Source: Lachnospiraceae bacterium
GTDB taxonomy: Bacteria; Bacillota; Clostridia; Lachnospirales; Lachnospiraceae
Length of the DNA stretch: 64,000 bases
Direction: 5' to 3'
Assembly (NCBI GenBank): GCA_009780115.1
Contig: WRAQ01000001.1
Coordinates: forward strand, 1-64,000
A program made the position numbers and the translations under genes. This document shows, piece after piece, positions 16,413 through 26,000 of the stretch. Under the pieces are notes generated by a model that searched no databases, had not been told where the DNA came from, and was given only the letters and a program-made list of their open reading frames with translations. Every line of letters starts with the position of its first letter. The first letter of the stretch is position 1.

Positions 16413-17018
16413 ATGCAGATCATGTTTAGTACAAAAGCTTCTGTTAATGATTATCATAATGAAGGCAAGAGCTTCTCATTCCCAAACCTCACCCAAAAGC
16501 TATGCCCGAATTGCAAGAAAAGAAAACTTAATAAACACGGCTTTTATAGCAGATATTTTATTTCTAAAGTTTTTACCGGACACATCCTGATCCGCAGGCA
16601 TATCTGTCCGAAATGCGGAAAAACGGTTTCTTCGGTTTCTTCGCTTCCTTTCTTCTGCCATCCAAGACGGACCTACTCCACAGAATTTATTGTGAAATCA
16701 TTGACCCATTATTACAACAGGCTTTCTACGCTTTCCACCTGTTTGAAAGATTTTCTTCATGATTACGGAGTCCTTTGTTCCAGGCATCTCCTTTATCGCT
16801 ACCGAAAACGATTTCTTGAAAACCTCAACTTTTTGTCCATGGAAATGATTAAAGCCCTAGGTCTTAAAGATTTTGTATACGAAAAAGAAATAAGAAAAAG
16901 AGCCAAACAGGTGCTATCCCTGGTACATCATACGGCTTGGACTTCAATTGATGTATCCATAAAACTGTTTAAAAACAGTCGGCATTCCTACTTGACTCAT
17001 CTTCATTTTATAGTATAG
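16413..17018 (+). pseudogene. Zinc-ribbon transposon protein (DUF6431-like), part of a decayed transposon
   Basis: 201 residues with two paired-cysteine knuckles (KLCPNCKKRK and HICPKCGKTV) and a helix-rich remainder. Proteins of this type accompany an IS481-like DDE transposase and an ExeA-like ATPase in Firmicute transposons, both of which follow here as fragments. A plausible AAAGGA ribosome binding site precedes ATG 16413, so the frame itself could be nearly intact, but its partners are broken and the C-terminal residues look shifted. No active element is expected. Confidence 0.55.
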
Positions 17019-17163
17019 CAGAGATCAAAAGAGGCTGCCTAGTACAGCGATTATGTAAGGGAAGGGCTGTAATGCCCTAAAACCAAAACCCCGCGCCGAC
17101 AAAGGCGGTACTTGGAAGATTACATCTGGAATGGAGATATCCTTCTGAAAAAGAGAGAAGTAT

Positions 17164-17830
17164 CCAAGGGCTCCCGTTACCGTTATCTACGACATGCTCC
17201 TTAATGAAGGGGTAGTTACCGGCGCTTTAATCTCCCTTTCTACCATCAATAGGTTTTATAACCGTATGGGCAAAATCTCTAATGCGCAAGAGCATCATAA
17301 AGAAATGCATCGTTTTTCTCATGAGGCGGTCAATGGGTTGTGGCAAACGGATATCATGTATGGGCCTTATATCCGGGTTGATGGCCGGAAACAGCAAACC
17401 TATCTTATGGCGTATATCGATGACTCCAGCCGCCTTATAACCCATGCCCAGTTTTATTTATCGCAAGATATCATGAGTTTGCGGCATTCTTTCAAGGAGG
17501 CACTAAAAAGAGGAATATCAAAGCTTCTATACACAGATAATGGCAAGGTATCGCTGCCGCGCCTTTGAATATCTTTGTGCTAACATCGGCGTGACACTTC
17601 TTCGGGCTGAACCTTATACATCTTATTCAAAAGAGTAAAATCGAACGTTTTTTCCGGAGTTGCCGCCTCCGGTTCCTATCTACGCTTAAGCTTGATACTA
17701 TAAAAGATTTAAATGACCTTAATCAATGTTTTGAAAAATGGCTGATGAATGATTATCAAAAGAAACCCCATTCGGCACTAATGGGAAAATCACCACTTGA
17801 ATGTTTTCTTAATCAATCCGGGAACATTAC
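17164..17830 (+). pseudogene. DDE transposase/integrase remnant
   Basis: Pieces in shifted frames reconstruct an integrase-core protein: EKYPRAPVTVIYDMLLNEG, then QTDIMYGPYIRV (first Asp), AYIDDSSRL, LYTDNGKV (second Asp), a frameshift, YRCRAFEYLCANIGVTLL, an in-frame stop, IERFF (Glu) and finally HSALMGKSPLE. The order matches IS481/rve-type transposases. At least two frameshifts or stops make it non-functional. Confidence 0.75.
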
Positions 17831-17878
17831 CTTAGCCTCTGACTTATCTGTTTTTAATGAAAAATTTTTAGTAAAAAC

Positions 17879-18351
17879 AGAACTATTATGCATTATTTAC
17901 AGTGATGAGGCGCAATCTTTAAGTAAAGGGGTCTTGGATGATTTACGCATTCTATTTAATTTCAAGATGGATTCCGAAAACCCATTTATACTAATCCTTG
18001 CCGGACATCCAGCTTTAAGGAACCGGCTTTAGTTAGGAGTGAACCAACCATTAAAACAACGGATTGGAACTAAATATCATTACAAGGGCTCAATCGCGAA
18101 GAATTAGGGGAATATATAAACAGCAAACTAAGACTTGCAGGTGCGCAGGATACAAATCTCTTTACTCCGGGGCAATGGATGCCATTCACACGCTGACAAA
18201 GGGTATCGCAAGATTGGTGAATAAATTGATTACCGATTCACTGATTGCTGCTTGTGCAAAAAAACATATACCATCGATGATGAAATTATTTATCAGGCAC
18301 ATCAGGAAAGTGATATTTAAAAAGGAGCTTCGGCTTCTTTTAATTTGGTGA
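17879..18351 (+). pseudogene. ExeA/TniB-like AAA ATPase remnant
   Basis: A Walker B segment (LLCIIYSDEAQSL) is followed by LRILFNFKMDSENPFILILAGHPALRNRL, a stop, and in a shifted frame by LNREELGEYINSKLRLAGAQ and TKGIARLVNKLITDSLIAA. This is the C-terminal two thirds of an ExeA-type ATPase. The Walker A part is missing because the preceding transposase fragment runs directly into it, indicating an internal deletion. Confidence 0.7.
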
Positions 18352-18386
18352 AAAATTAAATTCGCTTGAGAATATCCCCAAATAAA

Positions 18387-18641
18387 ATGACTAATTATTA
18401 TTTATACAACTTAAAGATAAACAAAAGAAATGACCAATATTGCATAACCATCAGCAATAGCGACATAAATAAATACATCGAAATTTCAAAAATGTTGAGT
18501 ATTTGGTATGACATATATCAACGTCTTCTTAACGGTGAGATTACAGAGGAAGAGTATAACGACTGGCGTTACAACTACCCCAAAAACAAATGGCAGGAAA
18601 CTAAAGCCGTTCTTGATGAACTTCGTAAAAAAGAAAATTAA
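18387..18641 (+). CDS. Short protein of unknown function at the right end of the island
   Basis: 84 residues if started at ATG 18387 (MTNYYLYNLKIN); the frame is open from 18366. The C-terminal part (IYQRLLNGEITEEEYNDWRYNYPK) resembles the EEISEEEY-type helical tails found in small mobile-element proteins. There is no good ribosome binding site, but a strong terminator follows within 10 bases. It is next to the right border, a usual place for recombination accessory genes. Function unknown. Confidence 0.5.
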   Translation: MTNYYLYNLKINKRNDQYCITISNSDINKYIEISKMLSIWYDIYQRLLNGEITEEEYNDWRYNYPKNKWQETKAVLDELRKKEN

Positions 18642-18649
18642 CAACAAAA

Positions 18650-18681
18650 AGAGCTAACTGAAAGTCATATCAGTTAGCTCT
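18650..18681 (+). terminator. Intrinsic terminator at the right end of the island
   Basis: AGAGCTAACTGA pairs with TCAGTTAGCTCT over 12 bases around a short loop, followed by TAAATTTT. Confidence 0.8.
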
Positions 18682-18719
18682 AAATTTTAGTTATTCATAA
18701 AATGGGATAGACAAATATT

Positions 18720-18739
18720 GTTGCCATTTTGTTGCCATT
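18720..18739. repeat. GTTGCCA-N4-GTTGCCA pair, right end of island
   Basis: Two GTTGCCA heptamers with a TTTT spacer lie 50 bases inside the guaA border. They match the left pair (3124-3147) in sequence, orientation and spacing, and are candidate arm-type recombinase sites. Confidence 0.55.
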
Positions 18740-18788
18740 AGCAGTATCGCCTCTCAAAAACCGCACCATTACAGGTTTTCGCCGACTG

Positions 18789-18806
18789 TTCCTCACTCCC
18801 ACTCTA
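18789..18806. other. Putative attachment site within the guaA 3' end, right border
   Basis: TTCCTCACTCCCACTCTA covers the guaA stop and last codons. The near-copy at 3007-3024 makes this the right-hand attachment site of the island. Insertion here keeps the GuaA C-terminus (TIEWE) intact. Confidence 0.7.
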
Positions 18807-20097
18807 TCGTACTAACCGGTTTCGGACTCAAATCATAACATACCCGGTTCACATTTTTTACTTCTGCTAAAATTCGCGCAGTTATTTTTTGCAGTATTGG
18901 CCATTCGATTTCTTCAATGGTTGCGGTCATCGTATCGATGGAGTTGACGGCGCGAATGATGACGGTATATTCGTAGGTGCGGATATAATTGCGTACGCCG
19001 ACGGATTTGAAATCGGGAACGACGGTAAAATATTGCCAGACTTTTTTGTCAAGGCCGGTTTGTTTAAATTCTTCGCGCAGGATAGCATCAGATTCACGGA
19101 CGGCTTCGAGGCGTTCGCGGGTGATGGCGCCGAGGCAGCGAACACCAAGGCCGGGGCCGGGGAAAGGCTGGCGAAACACCATTTCGTTAGATAGGCCAAG
19201 TTCGAGGCCGCAAGCGCGGACTTCGTCTTTAAAAAGTTGACGGATGGGTTCGACTAAAGCAAATTGCATATCATCAGGCAGACCGCCGACATTGTGGTGG
19301 GATTTAACCACCTTAACAGTTTTGGTGCCGCTTTCGACGATGTCAGGATAAATTGTGCCTTGGGCAAGAAAACTGATGGCATTTGTTCCGCCTAAACGGC
19401 GGGCTCCTTCTTCAAAAATGCGGATAAATTCGATACCGATTATTTTACGCTTTTCTTCCGGGTCAGCAATTCTTTCTAATTTAGTTAATACGCGTTCGGT
19501 TGCATCGACATAGATGAGGTTGGTGTCAAGCTGTTTGCCAAAAACATCAACAACATATTCCGATTCACCTTTACGCATCAAGCCATTATTCACATGAACG
19601 CAAACTAATTGACTGCCGATAGCTTTTATTAATAAGGCCGCAACAACAGAACTGTCAACACCACCCGACAAGGCTAATAATACTTTTTTGTCACCGACTT
19701 GACGGCGGATTAATTCAACCTGGTCGTCAACAAAATTTTTCATGTTCCAGTTCGCCGTAGCTTTACAGATATCAAAAACGAAATCTTTCAAATGAGGAAA
19801 AGCTGTTTCCCAATCAGGATATTCATTATTGCATTTAACACGACTGTGGGCAATCGTCATGATAGGACAACCACTCTCATAGATGTGCTTGCCGGCATCG
19901 ATAGGCTCACCGTCAATGATATTATTGGGGCCGCCATAGATAATAATACCTTTTACATTCGATAATGTTTTTAATTCAGAAGCAGTGATATCATGAGGGT
20001 AAATCTCGCTGTAGACACCTAATGCCCTGATTTCGCGAGCTAAGGTGGTATTTTCGGTACTGCCTAAATCAAGAATTATAATCATATCTTGTTTCAT
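18793..20097 (-). CDS. guaA: GMP synthase with degenerate glutaminase half
   Basis: Converts XMP to GMP using ATP and an amino donor. The start at 20097 (MKQDMIIIL) has AAGGAG six bases upstream and gives 434 residues against about 510-525 for typical GuaA. The ATP-pyrophosphatase half is complete: P-loop LLALSGGVDSSVVAALL, VHVNNGLMR, GQ-like LAQGTIYPDIVESG, SHHNVGGLP, RQPFPGPGLGVR and the C-terminal DLSPKPVSTIEWE. The N-terminal class I glutaminase half is only about 105 residues and lacks the catalytic Cys nucleophile elbow, the HPE-type motif and the oxyanion strand. It would depend on free ammonia or on another amidotransferase. I recall similar short forms in other Clostridia, so this is probably a lineage trait and not recent damage. 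Confidence 0.93.
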   Translation of the reverse strand: MKQDMIIILDLGSTENTTLAREIRALGVYSEIYPHDITASELKTLSNVKGIIIYGGPNNIIDGEPIDAGKHIYESGCPIMTIAHSRVKCNNEYPDWETAFPHLKDFVFDICKATANWNMKNFVDDQVELIRRQVGDKKVLLALSGGVDSSVVAALLIKAIGSQLVCVHVNNGLMRKGESEYVVDVFGKQLDTNLIYVDATERVLTKLERIADPEEKRKIIGIEFIRIFEEGARRLGGTNAISFLAQGTIYPDIVESGTKTVKVVKSHHNVGGLPDDMQFALVEPIRQLFKDEVRACGLELGLSNEMVFRQPFPGPGLGVRCLGAITRERLEAVRESDAILREEFKQTGLDKKVWQYFTVVPDFKSVGVRNYIRTYEYTVIIRAVNSIDTMTATIEEIEWPILQKITARILAEVKNVNRVCYDLSPKPVSTIEWE

Positions 20098-20174
20098 TGG
20101 TTTCTCCTTGCTTGTTGATATCTTGCAAACTTTGAGCCGGCGAAATTTATTTCCGCTTAGACACCAAATTTGCC

Positions 20175-20240
20175 GCATGAAGTTTTAGTTCATCTTTGGT
20201 GCCATGCCATTGCACAATGCCTTAGATAAACTCTTCATAC
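20175..20240 (-). repeat. Intercistronic stem-loop repeat, copy 1
   Basis: About 66 bases with terminal arms GCATGAAG and CTTCATAC, lying between the CofE-like gene and guaA. It is similar along its length to 54078-54141, which lies between another pair of leftward genes. One arm position changes from G-C to A-T between copies, keeping the pair; another is mispaired. Confidence 0.6.
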
Positions 20241-20243
20241 TAT

Positions 20244-21419
20244 TTACTCCGAAGCATAATTCTTAAAATATCCTGACACCAAAATAATTGGTGTGCCTTT
20301 GTCGCCGCTGCCGCCCATTAAATCACATAGGCTGCCAATCAAATCAGTATAGCGCCGCGGGGTTGTCCCAAGGGCTTTATCACCTAATTTTTCATCTTTG
20401 CTTTTGATAGCGGCGGTCATTGCATGACGGGCTTCAGTTTCTGATTTTCCGGCCAAATCATTATCAAGTAGAAATTTTAGTTTGATTTCATTCGGTGTCC
20501 CTTCGAGGCCCTTGGTATAGGCGGGGGAAACCACCGGGTCGGCCAGTTCCCATATTTTGCCGACCGGGTCTTTGAAAGCACCGTCACCATAAACCATTAT
20601 TTCGATTTCTTTCCCTGTTTTATTAAAAATCAAAGATTTTATGTTTTCGACTAAATTTTGGCAATCGCGCGGAAATAATTTCACGCTATTTTCTGTTGCC
20701 ATATTGGAGCCAAGCAAGCCATATTTTTCATTATAACCACTGCCATTGACACTTTGGGACAAAATATCATCAAGGCCAAAAACGATATCAGCACCGGCTT
20801 CTTTTAGTAAGCGTTTGGTTCTTTGTCTGGTATGTATATCGCAAACTAAAACATTTTTGGTATATTTCAAGATTGCCCGCGGATCATTAGCGAAAATCAA
20901 TTCGATATTTTCTCCCAGACTTTTATAGTGTTCTGCATAATCCATTCCCGTAAAAGGGTGCTTCACATTGTATCCGAACAGCTCGCGGTAACGCTTTTCA
21001 TCCAGTACATCAGTGTAAGGATTAATGCCTGCTTTGTCCAGCATATCCCAGTCAATTAATTCGTTGCCAACTTCATCAGCGGGATAAGATAGCATAATGT
21101 AGAGCTTTGCGCAGCCGCCGGCGATACCCCGAAGTAAGTTCGCGAAACGATTACGGGAAAGGATGGGAAAAACAATCGCCATGTCCCGCCCGCCGAATTT
21201 CGCCCGCACATCAGCCGCGATTTGGCTGATATCAGCATAATTACCTTGGGCTCTGGCAACTACTGCTTCGGTTATACCAATTACGTCTTGGTCTTGTAAC
21301 AAAAAACCTTCTTCTTTTGCCGCAGTTAGCACGCTGTTTACGACAATATCAGCAAGGTCATCACCTGATTGAATCATCGGTGCCCTTATACCTCTGGCTA
21401 TTGTTCCTATTGTTCTCAT
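20244..21419 (-). CDS. Coenzyme F420:L-glutamate ligase (CofE)-like protein
   Basis: 391 residues resembling the F420-0:gamma-glutamyl ligase family, with RTIGTIARGIRAPMIQSGDDL at the N-terminus, an SRNRF segment, GYNVKHPF, YGDGAFKDPVGKIWELADPVV and GTPRRYTDLIGSLCDLMGGSGDKGTP. CofE adds glutamate to F420-0 using GTP. No other F420 gene is visible and most Clostridia lack F420, so the true substrate here is unknown. The start at 21419 has AAGGGAGAA seven bases upstream. It lies directly upstream of guaA in the same direction with a repeat element between them. Confidence 0.85.
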   Translation of the reverse strand: MRTIGTIARGIRAPMIQSGDDLADIVVNSVLTAAKEEGFLLQDQDVIGITEAVVARAQGNYADISQIAADVRAKFGGRDMAIVFPILSRNRFANLLRGIAGGCAKLYIMLSYPADEVGNELIDWDMLDKAGINPYTDVLDEKRYRELFGYNVKHPFTGMDYAEHYKSLGENIELIFANDPRAILKYTKNVLVCDIHTRQRTKRLLKEAGADIVFGLDDILSQSVNGSGYNEKYGLLGSNMATENSVKLFPRDCQNLVENIKSLIFNKTGKEIEIMVYGDGAFKDPVGKIWELADPVVSPAYTKGLEGTPNEIKLKFLLDNDLAGKSETEARHAMTAAIKSKDEKLGDKALGTTPRRYTDLIGSLCDLMGGSGDKGTPIILVSGYFKNYASE

Positions 21420-21487
21420 CAATTCTCCCTTTCTTGCTCAGTTTTACCAAATAATATAATAACATAAAAATGAAAATAATAATAGCT

Positions 21488-22058
21488 TTAATCAAATAAA
21501 CTAAGCTGCCCAAATTGCCCGTCGCAATAATTTCCCTTATAAGTATGGATTATATCCTTCATATCGTACAAAATATTATTTTTTGCGCACTCACCGATAA
21601 ATCGTTCATAAATTTTCCGCGAATTGGGAATATTTAAAATTCTTTTAATAAAGCGAAGCGTTCTGAAGACGGCGGGGCCCCCGGCTCAATCAAGCGGGAT
21701 TTGATATCATCTGCGGTTGTGATAGTAACCTTTACCAAAACTGGCGAATGTTCATTTATCGATTGCAGGATATCAATATCCCGCGCCAGCAATGTACTTT
21801 TCGTTGCAATTGAGATACCAAACTCAAAAGCATCAATCAGCTCAAGTGAATGTCTGGTTAAACAAAACTTTTTTTCAAAGGGGTTATAAGGGTCACTCAT
21901 TGAACCGGTACCGATAACACCTTTCTTGACTTTCCGGCGCAGGTCATCACGAATAACCTCAAGGGCATTTTCTTTCGCCCTGACACGGTCAAAATCCGGG
22001 ACCCGGTAGCAATCCGAACACCGATAGTTAATTGATGCAATTCTAGATTTTCCTTGTA
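21488..22058 (-). pseudogene. Broken radical SAM protein (SPL-type)
   Basis: Reading leftward, INYRCSDCYRVPDFDRVRAKENALEVIRDDL, then GVIGTGSMSDPYNPFEKKF and TRHSLELIDAFEFGISIATKS, then IKSRLIEPGAPPSSERFALLKEF and a stop. After a shift, KIYERFIGECAKN, YDMKDIIHTYKGNY and GQLSLFD complete a family-like C-terminus. The N-terminal part with most of the CxxxCxxC site is missing beyond about 22060, and the middle carries a deletion. The break lies next to the biosynthetic cluster, so insertion of that cluster may have truncated the gene. Confidence 0.7.
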
Positions 22059-22306
22059 TTTGCAGACTTTTTCACAATTTTCATCACATTTCCACTGCGA
22101 TTTTTGTATAACTATTCATGACATAAAAGTCTGCGTAGGTTCATACCGCCAGCTTGGCCCAATAACTAAAAGGATTTGCTGAACGACACCCGAATGATGT
22201 CAAGTTAACACCAAACCTTTTTATATAGAATTTATGAAATGCAGATTTTCACATCAAACCGCCGAAAATAGATTGCCGACAGATCATAATCGCGTTGAAC
22301 TGTCTT
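22059..22306. other. Intergenic junction between chromosome and biosynthetic cluster
   Basis: No open frame, RNA gene or clear terminator was recognised here. It is the left junction of the biosynthetic cluster. Confidence 0.4.
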
Positions 22307-23089
22307 CTAAATCCGAAATTTCGATAACTCTTCGTAAAAATCCTCAAATTCCTGGATAGATAATTGTTGTTTCGAGTCAGATAAAGCATTTGAAGGATCG
22401 TCGTGAACCTCTAACATTATACCATCGACTCCCAACGCAATAACCGCATTCGCGATTGGCAGTAAGATATCTTTCCTTCCAAGAGAATGACTTAAGTCAA
22501 TAATAACTGATAAAGATGTCTCTTTTTTTATTATTGCAACACTGCTTATATCTAAAGTATTTCTGGTGCTATCCTCAATTGTGCGTATCCCTCGCTCGCA
22601 TAATATAATATTTTTATTTCCCTCGCAGGCTATATATTCTGCCGCTAGAAGGAATTCTTTTAAGGTCGACATCATACCGCGCTTTAGCAATATTGGATGG
22701 TTTGTTTTGCCGACTTCTTTAAGAAGCGCCGTATTTGGCATGCTTCTAGAGCCAATTTGTATTACATCAATATAATCGATAGCTTTTTCTATATCTCGCG
22801 GATCCAGTATTTCTGAAACACTCAATAATGAAAACTTCTTGCAAACATCCTTAAGTAATTTTAATCCCTCAATTCCAAGCCCCTGAAAATCATAAGGAGA
22901 TGTCCTAGGCTTATAAGCCCCTCCCCGCATGAATTTTATTTGTTTTTGCTTTAGAACCTGAGCAATACTTTCCATTTGTTTAATACTTTCAATAGAGCAA
23001 GGCCCAGCCATAATACTAAAGCCATCGTCTATTTCAAACATATCAGCCAACGATGGAGAGTTTATCGGATGAGTTAATTGACTAATCAT
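22307..23089 (-). CDS. 3-deoxy-7-phosphoheptulonate (DAHP) synthase
   Basis: 260 residues of the KDO8P-synthase-like DAHP synthase type: GPCSIES near the N-terminus, FMRGGAYKPRTSPYDFQGLG, the HPILLKRGM strand, ILCERGIRT, IDLSHSLGRK and a C-terminal GIMLEVHDDP with metal ligands. It condenses phosphoenolpyruvate and erythrose 4-phosphate, the first step to chorismate. As the last gene of the NRPS operon (8-base overlap with the NRPS start-to-stop junction, AAAGGAG ribosome binding site), it is presumably a cluster-dedicated copy that escapes normal feedback and feeds the chorismate-using genes upstream. Confidence 0.93.
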   Translation of the reverse strand: MISQLTHPINSPSLADMFEIDDGFSIMAGPCSIESIKQMESIAQVLKQKQIKFMRGGAYKPRTSPYDFQGLGIEGLKLLKDVCKKFSLLSVSEILDPRDIEKAIDYIDVIQIGSRSMPNTALLKEVGKTNHPILLKRGMMSTLKEFLLAAEYIACEGNKNIILCERGIRTIEDSTRNTLDISSVAIIKKETSLSVIIDLSHSLGRKDILLPIANAVIALGVDGIMLEVHDDPSNALSDSKQQLSIQEFEDFYEELSKFRI

Positions 23090-26000
23090 AATTTGCTCCT
23101 TTCCGCAAGTTCAAAATAGAATTTGTCAAATGAAGGGCGTTCTTGCCTATCAGCATATCCTTTTGAATCCCTTCAATATATTGAACATCAATTTTACCGC
23201 TTAAAACACGTTTCCATCCCAAATATTGATCCACGTTGTGTTCCCTAGACGTTTTGGGAATCATAAGTGTAGTATTTCTATAAAAATCACTGCTTTGATA
23301 TTGTGAGCATAAACGCGTGCTTTCTAAATTTAACTTGTCCGTTAAATCAATATTAACTTTCAATACACGTTTTAACATTGTTTCAGCCATATTAAGATTT
23401 GAAAGCTTTTCAAATATAAATTCACAAACGGATGATTTTTCAGCTATGGTTGACAATTCTTTCTCCACCAGACTCAAATTATTATTTTTTTGTACATCCA
23501 TCTGCTCAATAACATAAATGACTTGGCTGTAAGTTATTTCCTTGTCATCAAATATAAATTTTTTTTCTTTAAATTCTTTAGCATAATCGGGCTCATATGT
23601 GTCAAGCAAAAAAACTTGCTTTGTTATCCTGCCTTCCCTTTCCAAAACATGAGCCATTTCATGCGCGATAAGCCCTCCGGTACACCATCCAACCAAAAAG
23701 AAATTATTTGAATTCTCCCATAATGGAATAACTTTTTCAACACAGCGTGATATGTATTCCTTCAGATCATGCTGATATGAAATATTCAATTTAATGTAAG
23801 ATACGGATATCTCCTTTGACATCGCCTCGGTCAGGGGATGAAATAAATCCTTCACATATTTGGGGCTGACGGCATTAACCGGGCCAATACAGACTACAGT
23901 CACCCCCGAATTGCCTTCGCGAATCTTATTTACAATGACTAGATCCTCTTCTTTTTCCTCAATAATTCTTTTTTTGCTTTGAATTCTTTCGCTTCTTTTT
24001 GCCAGCCGCTTCCTGCTTTTGTTTATATTTGATTTTTCATTGCTTTCGTCAGTTCTGTTAATAAGCTTAAAAATTTGGGAAGCTAATGACCTTATGGATG
24101 GATATTTAAAAACAGAGGCAATTGACAGCGATATATCATACTCTTGGTTAATCATTTCAATCATAGCAATAATCATTAAAGAACTTCCGCCCGAATCAAA
24201 GAAATTTGCCGTGATATCATTAATATTTCTCTCCAAAAGTTTCTCCCAAATCCGTCGAATGCCGTCTTCATATTCAGTTAGTTCTTCATTTGATATTTCC
24301 GCTTGCGGCTCATCGGCTTGTTTTATATCCTCTTTAGAATGAATAATATTGTCGTAATAATAACCAGGCAATTGCGTTCCCAAAACATCTCTTTCAAAAG
24401 AAGCGAGTTCAAAATCAATCTGTTTGCTAACAAGGCAAATTTCGCCTACCATCCCTTCTTTGACAGGTTTTCGGTTTTCGTTAAGAATCAAAAATCTTTT
24501 ATTTTCATATGAAATATTCGCATCATCCAAAGCTTTCCTTGTCGCTTGGTCAGCGGACAACCCTTCCGCGGAACACACCCACTGTTTTAAAAGTGCTTCA
24601 CTTTTATCGTCATTAATTAAGTTAATGTTCGAAATTTGCATTTTCGGATTTTCCAAAACAAGCGCAGCAATTTTAAAATAATCCTCAAGAAAACCTTCGA
24701 CAAAATCCTGTGTAAATACATCTGAGTAATATTCCGTATAGAATACTGTTTGATTTTCTTCTACCCAGATAATTACACTCAAATCATATGGGGCCAAATC
24801 ATTAATTACGCCTGCGTCCGTAATTTTAGTCCCTTTCAAATCCAGCAGATTGCAAGCATTATCCTGCATTGTCATCATTGATTGAAAAATCGGCCCTCTG
24901 CTCAAATCTCTACTAGGATTCAACATTTTCACGAGTTCATCAAAAGGCACATCCGAATTAGAGAACGCACCCAAAGTTTTTTCCCTGACATGTTCGATCA
25001 AATCATCAAAGCTCATATTATTGTCGCAATTTATTCTGATACATATTGTATTTACAAAACAACCGATTAGATTCTCAACCTGCGGATACCCTCTGCCCGC
25101 AATCGGGGAGCCGACAATAATATCTTCATTTTTTGTATAAATATAAAGTGTCATATTATAAATAGCTAATAAAACCATATATAGCGTGCTTTTATATTGA
25201 TATCCCAATTGTTTTAATTGTTCGGTAAGAGCCTTTGCCATTGTAGCTTTTACAATACCGCCTTTATATGTAAAGACCTCAGGTCTTGCTTTTCCTTTCA
25301 GGTTCAAGACTGGCAATTTACCCTTTAACGCTTCCCTCCAGTATCCTTTCTGTTTTTCAATGATTTCATTAAAATATTCGCTTTTCTGCCAAATAATAAA
25401 ATCGGAAAATTGTATTGGCAATGGAGGCAATTCAAAAGGAGCGCCAGCAATATAATGTTTATAAGCATAGCTTACTTCTTTTAGCAAGATGTTAATAGAT
25501 CTTCCATCCGTAACAATATGGCTCATATTAATCAAAACAACGATATCATCTTGTCCAAGCTTATAACATTTCACTCTTAAAAGAGGACCAATATAAAAAT
25601 CAAAGGAACTATCAATTTCTTTTCTTGATAAACGAATTACTTCCTTACTTTTCTCTCCTTCTTCTAAGTGACTCAAATCAATTTCTTGGATATGAGGCTC
25701 TACTTGGCTGCTTATTACTATTTCTGCTCTTCCGTTTACTTCAATAAATAACATACGTAACGCATCATGTCTTAACATAACCCATGTTAACGACTTTTTG
25801 AAAATATCTAAATCGAATCTACCCTCAATTCTATTTGCGGCAATATTGTAAAAAATATTTCTCGGCTCAAGTTTATTATAGAAATAGAATCCTTCCTGCA
25901 CGTAGGATATAGGATATACCTTTCTCGGTTCATTGGAGACCATCTCATAATTAAGTTTATAATTTCGCTCTGCATTACTAATATATTCGCTCATATCCGC

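Larger units (their letters stand above)
3007..18806. mobile_element. Genomic island integrated at the 3' end of guaA
   Basis: The segment is bounded by two copies of the guaA 3'-terminal sequence (3007-3024 and 18789-18806) and has matching GTTGCCA pairs just inside each end. It contains a Type IIG-like restriction enzyme, an inovirus, transposon debris and a short unknown gene, but no recognisable integrase or excisionase. It may be a decayed or cis-mobilizable element. The restriction operon left of 3007 would belong to a second element stacked at the same site. Confidence 0.6.

Noticed and set aside
18889..19240. Plus-strand frames inside guaA
   Set aside because: Antisense frames in a conserved gene, without family similarity.
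20098..20243. Possible purine riboswitch before guaA
   Set aside because: None of the conserved purine riboswitch loop sequences were found; the region is explained by the repeat element.
22071..22306. A possible short leftward gene at the edge of the cluster
   Set aside because: Only short frames broken by stops; no recognisable protein.
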